Assembly (NCBI GenBank): GCA_003519545.1
Contig: DOWN01000256.1
Location: forward strand, 1 to 5,692
Source: Bacteroidota bacterium
Lineage (GTDB): Bacteria; Bacteroidota; Ignavibacteria; Tepidaquicellales; Tepidaquicellaceae
Length of the DNA: 5,692 nucleotides
Direction: 5' to 3'
In this document: positions 5,251 to 5,692 of the stretch, one piece after another
Layout: each line of letters opens with the position of its first letter
How positions within the stretch are numbered: the stretch's first letter is position 1
Translations under genes and position numbers: made by a program
The notes under the pieces: model-generated
Database searches by the model: none
What the model was told of the DNA's origin: nothing
Seen by the model: only the letters and a program-made list of their open reading frames with translations

Positions 5251-5692
5251 TTATGTAAATTTTATAAGCATCTTCAATTGCTTTATATATATCTGAAATA
5301 ACTATATGTTCGTTATCAGTGTGTGCAGTATGAATACTACCCGGTCCGTAAAGTATTTTGTTTTTTATATTAGTAAATGATGGTGCATCTGTGCCGTATG
5401 CCACGGTCATTGAATCAAATCCATCAACAGTAAAAAATTTTATCGGATCGTCAAAATATAATTTCTCATAATTTATGTATTCATTTTTTATTTCTAACAA
5501 ACATTTTTCTATCAAATCAAATGAAGCAAATGTTGTCCTGAAAAAAATATTAAAAGTAAGATTTTCTGATAATACATTGTGTGCATTTTCAGATTTTAAT
5601 TTACCAATATTATAGGTTGTCTCACCAAGAAGAGTATCAACGGGAAAACTATATTTGTTTAGTTTGTTTATAAATTCAATAAAAAGAGAAAC
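5231..5692 (-). CDS. M20-family metallo-deacylase (ArgE/DapE/LysK-like), C-terminal part
   Basis: This is the last 153 residues of a zinc-dependent M20 amidohydrolase whose N-terminal catalytic part lies beyond the window edge. The frame is open to base 5692, so the true start is outside. The first 70 or so residues are the end of the dimerisation (lid) domain, with TYNIGKLKSENAHNVLSE (26-43) and FFRTT (50-54) matching the G-x-N-x-G ... A-x-NV-x-P ... R-x pattern. The final segment of the catalytic domain follows: DGFDSMTVAYGTDAPSF (90-106), then LYGPGSIHTAHTDNE (114-128). H124 in AHTDNE is the expected last zinc ligand. Such enzymes remove acetyl or succinyl groups from N-acyl amino acids. 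Next to dapD, DapE (succinyl-DAP desuccinylase) is an attractive role, but GTDAPSF and GPGSI-x-x-AHT resemble ArgE/LysK-type members more than E. coli DapE. The substrate is left open. It is separated from asd by 148 bases. Confidence 0.85.
   Translation of the reverse strand, partial: VSLFIEFINKLNKYSFPVDTLLGETTYNIGKLKSENAHNVLSENLTFNIFFRTTFASFDLIEKCLLEIKNEYINYEKLYFDDPIKFFTVDGFDSMTVAYGTDAPSFTNIKNKILYGPGSIHTAHTDNEHIVISDIYKAIEDAYKIYIKIKYHI

Noticed and set aside
5231..5515. A short 94-residue gene starting at TTG 5515
   Set aside because: The frame continues upstream without a stop to the window edge and encodes conserved M20 lid-domain sequence, so this is only an internal TTG of a larger gene.

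Overview
This is a low-G+C window (about 30% G+C by eye) in which every gene I can support lies on the minus strand, so it reads from right to left. It is essentially one compact lysine/diaminopimelate (DAP) operon. In transcription order: the C-terminal part of an M20-family deacylase (5692-5231, cut by the window edge); a 148-base leader region (5230-5083); then asd, lysC, dapB, dapA, dapD and the first 102 codons of a DAP-decarboxylase-like gene, lysA (308-1, cut by the other edge). The last six genes are joined by 4- to 8-base overlaps or zero-base junctions, which indicates one transcript with coupled translation.

Together the genes take aspartate to lysine by the acyl (probably succinyl) branch. 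LysC phosphorylates aspartate. Asd reduces aspartyl phosphate to the semialdehyde. DapA condenses that with pyruvate, and DapB reduces the product to tetrahydrodipicolinate. DapD acylates it, and LysA decarboxylates meso-DAP. Not seen here are the DAP aminotransferase and the epimerase DapF. The deacylase step (DapE) could be supplied by the M20 enzyme just upstream, although that fragment resembles acetylornithine/acetyl-lysine deacetylase-type M20 proteins at least as much.

The organism is probably a low-G+C bacterium of the Bacteroidota/Ignavibacteriota/Chlorobiota neighbourhood. The hints are a TAnnTTTG-type -7 element before asd, an asd start with no Shine-Dalgarno sequence, and a short DapB. 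This is a tentative inference: the archaeal/fungal-type Asd and the unusual DapD subtype occur in several phyla.

The core genes look intact, with all key catalytic residues visible. I see no mobile element, CRISPR array, tRNA or rRNA, and no evidence for a wholly new system. The least explained part is the asd leader. It holds a possible promoter, a 19-codon lysine-containing mini-ORF whose stop codon lies in the loop of a GCAGG/CCTGC hairpin, a split direct repeat, and a locally G+C-rich block.
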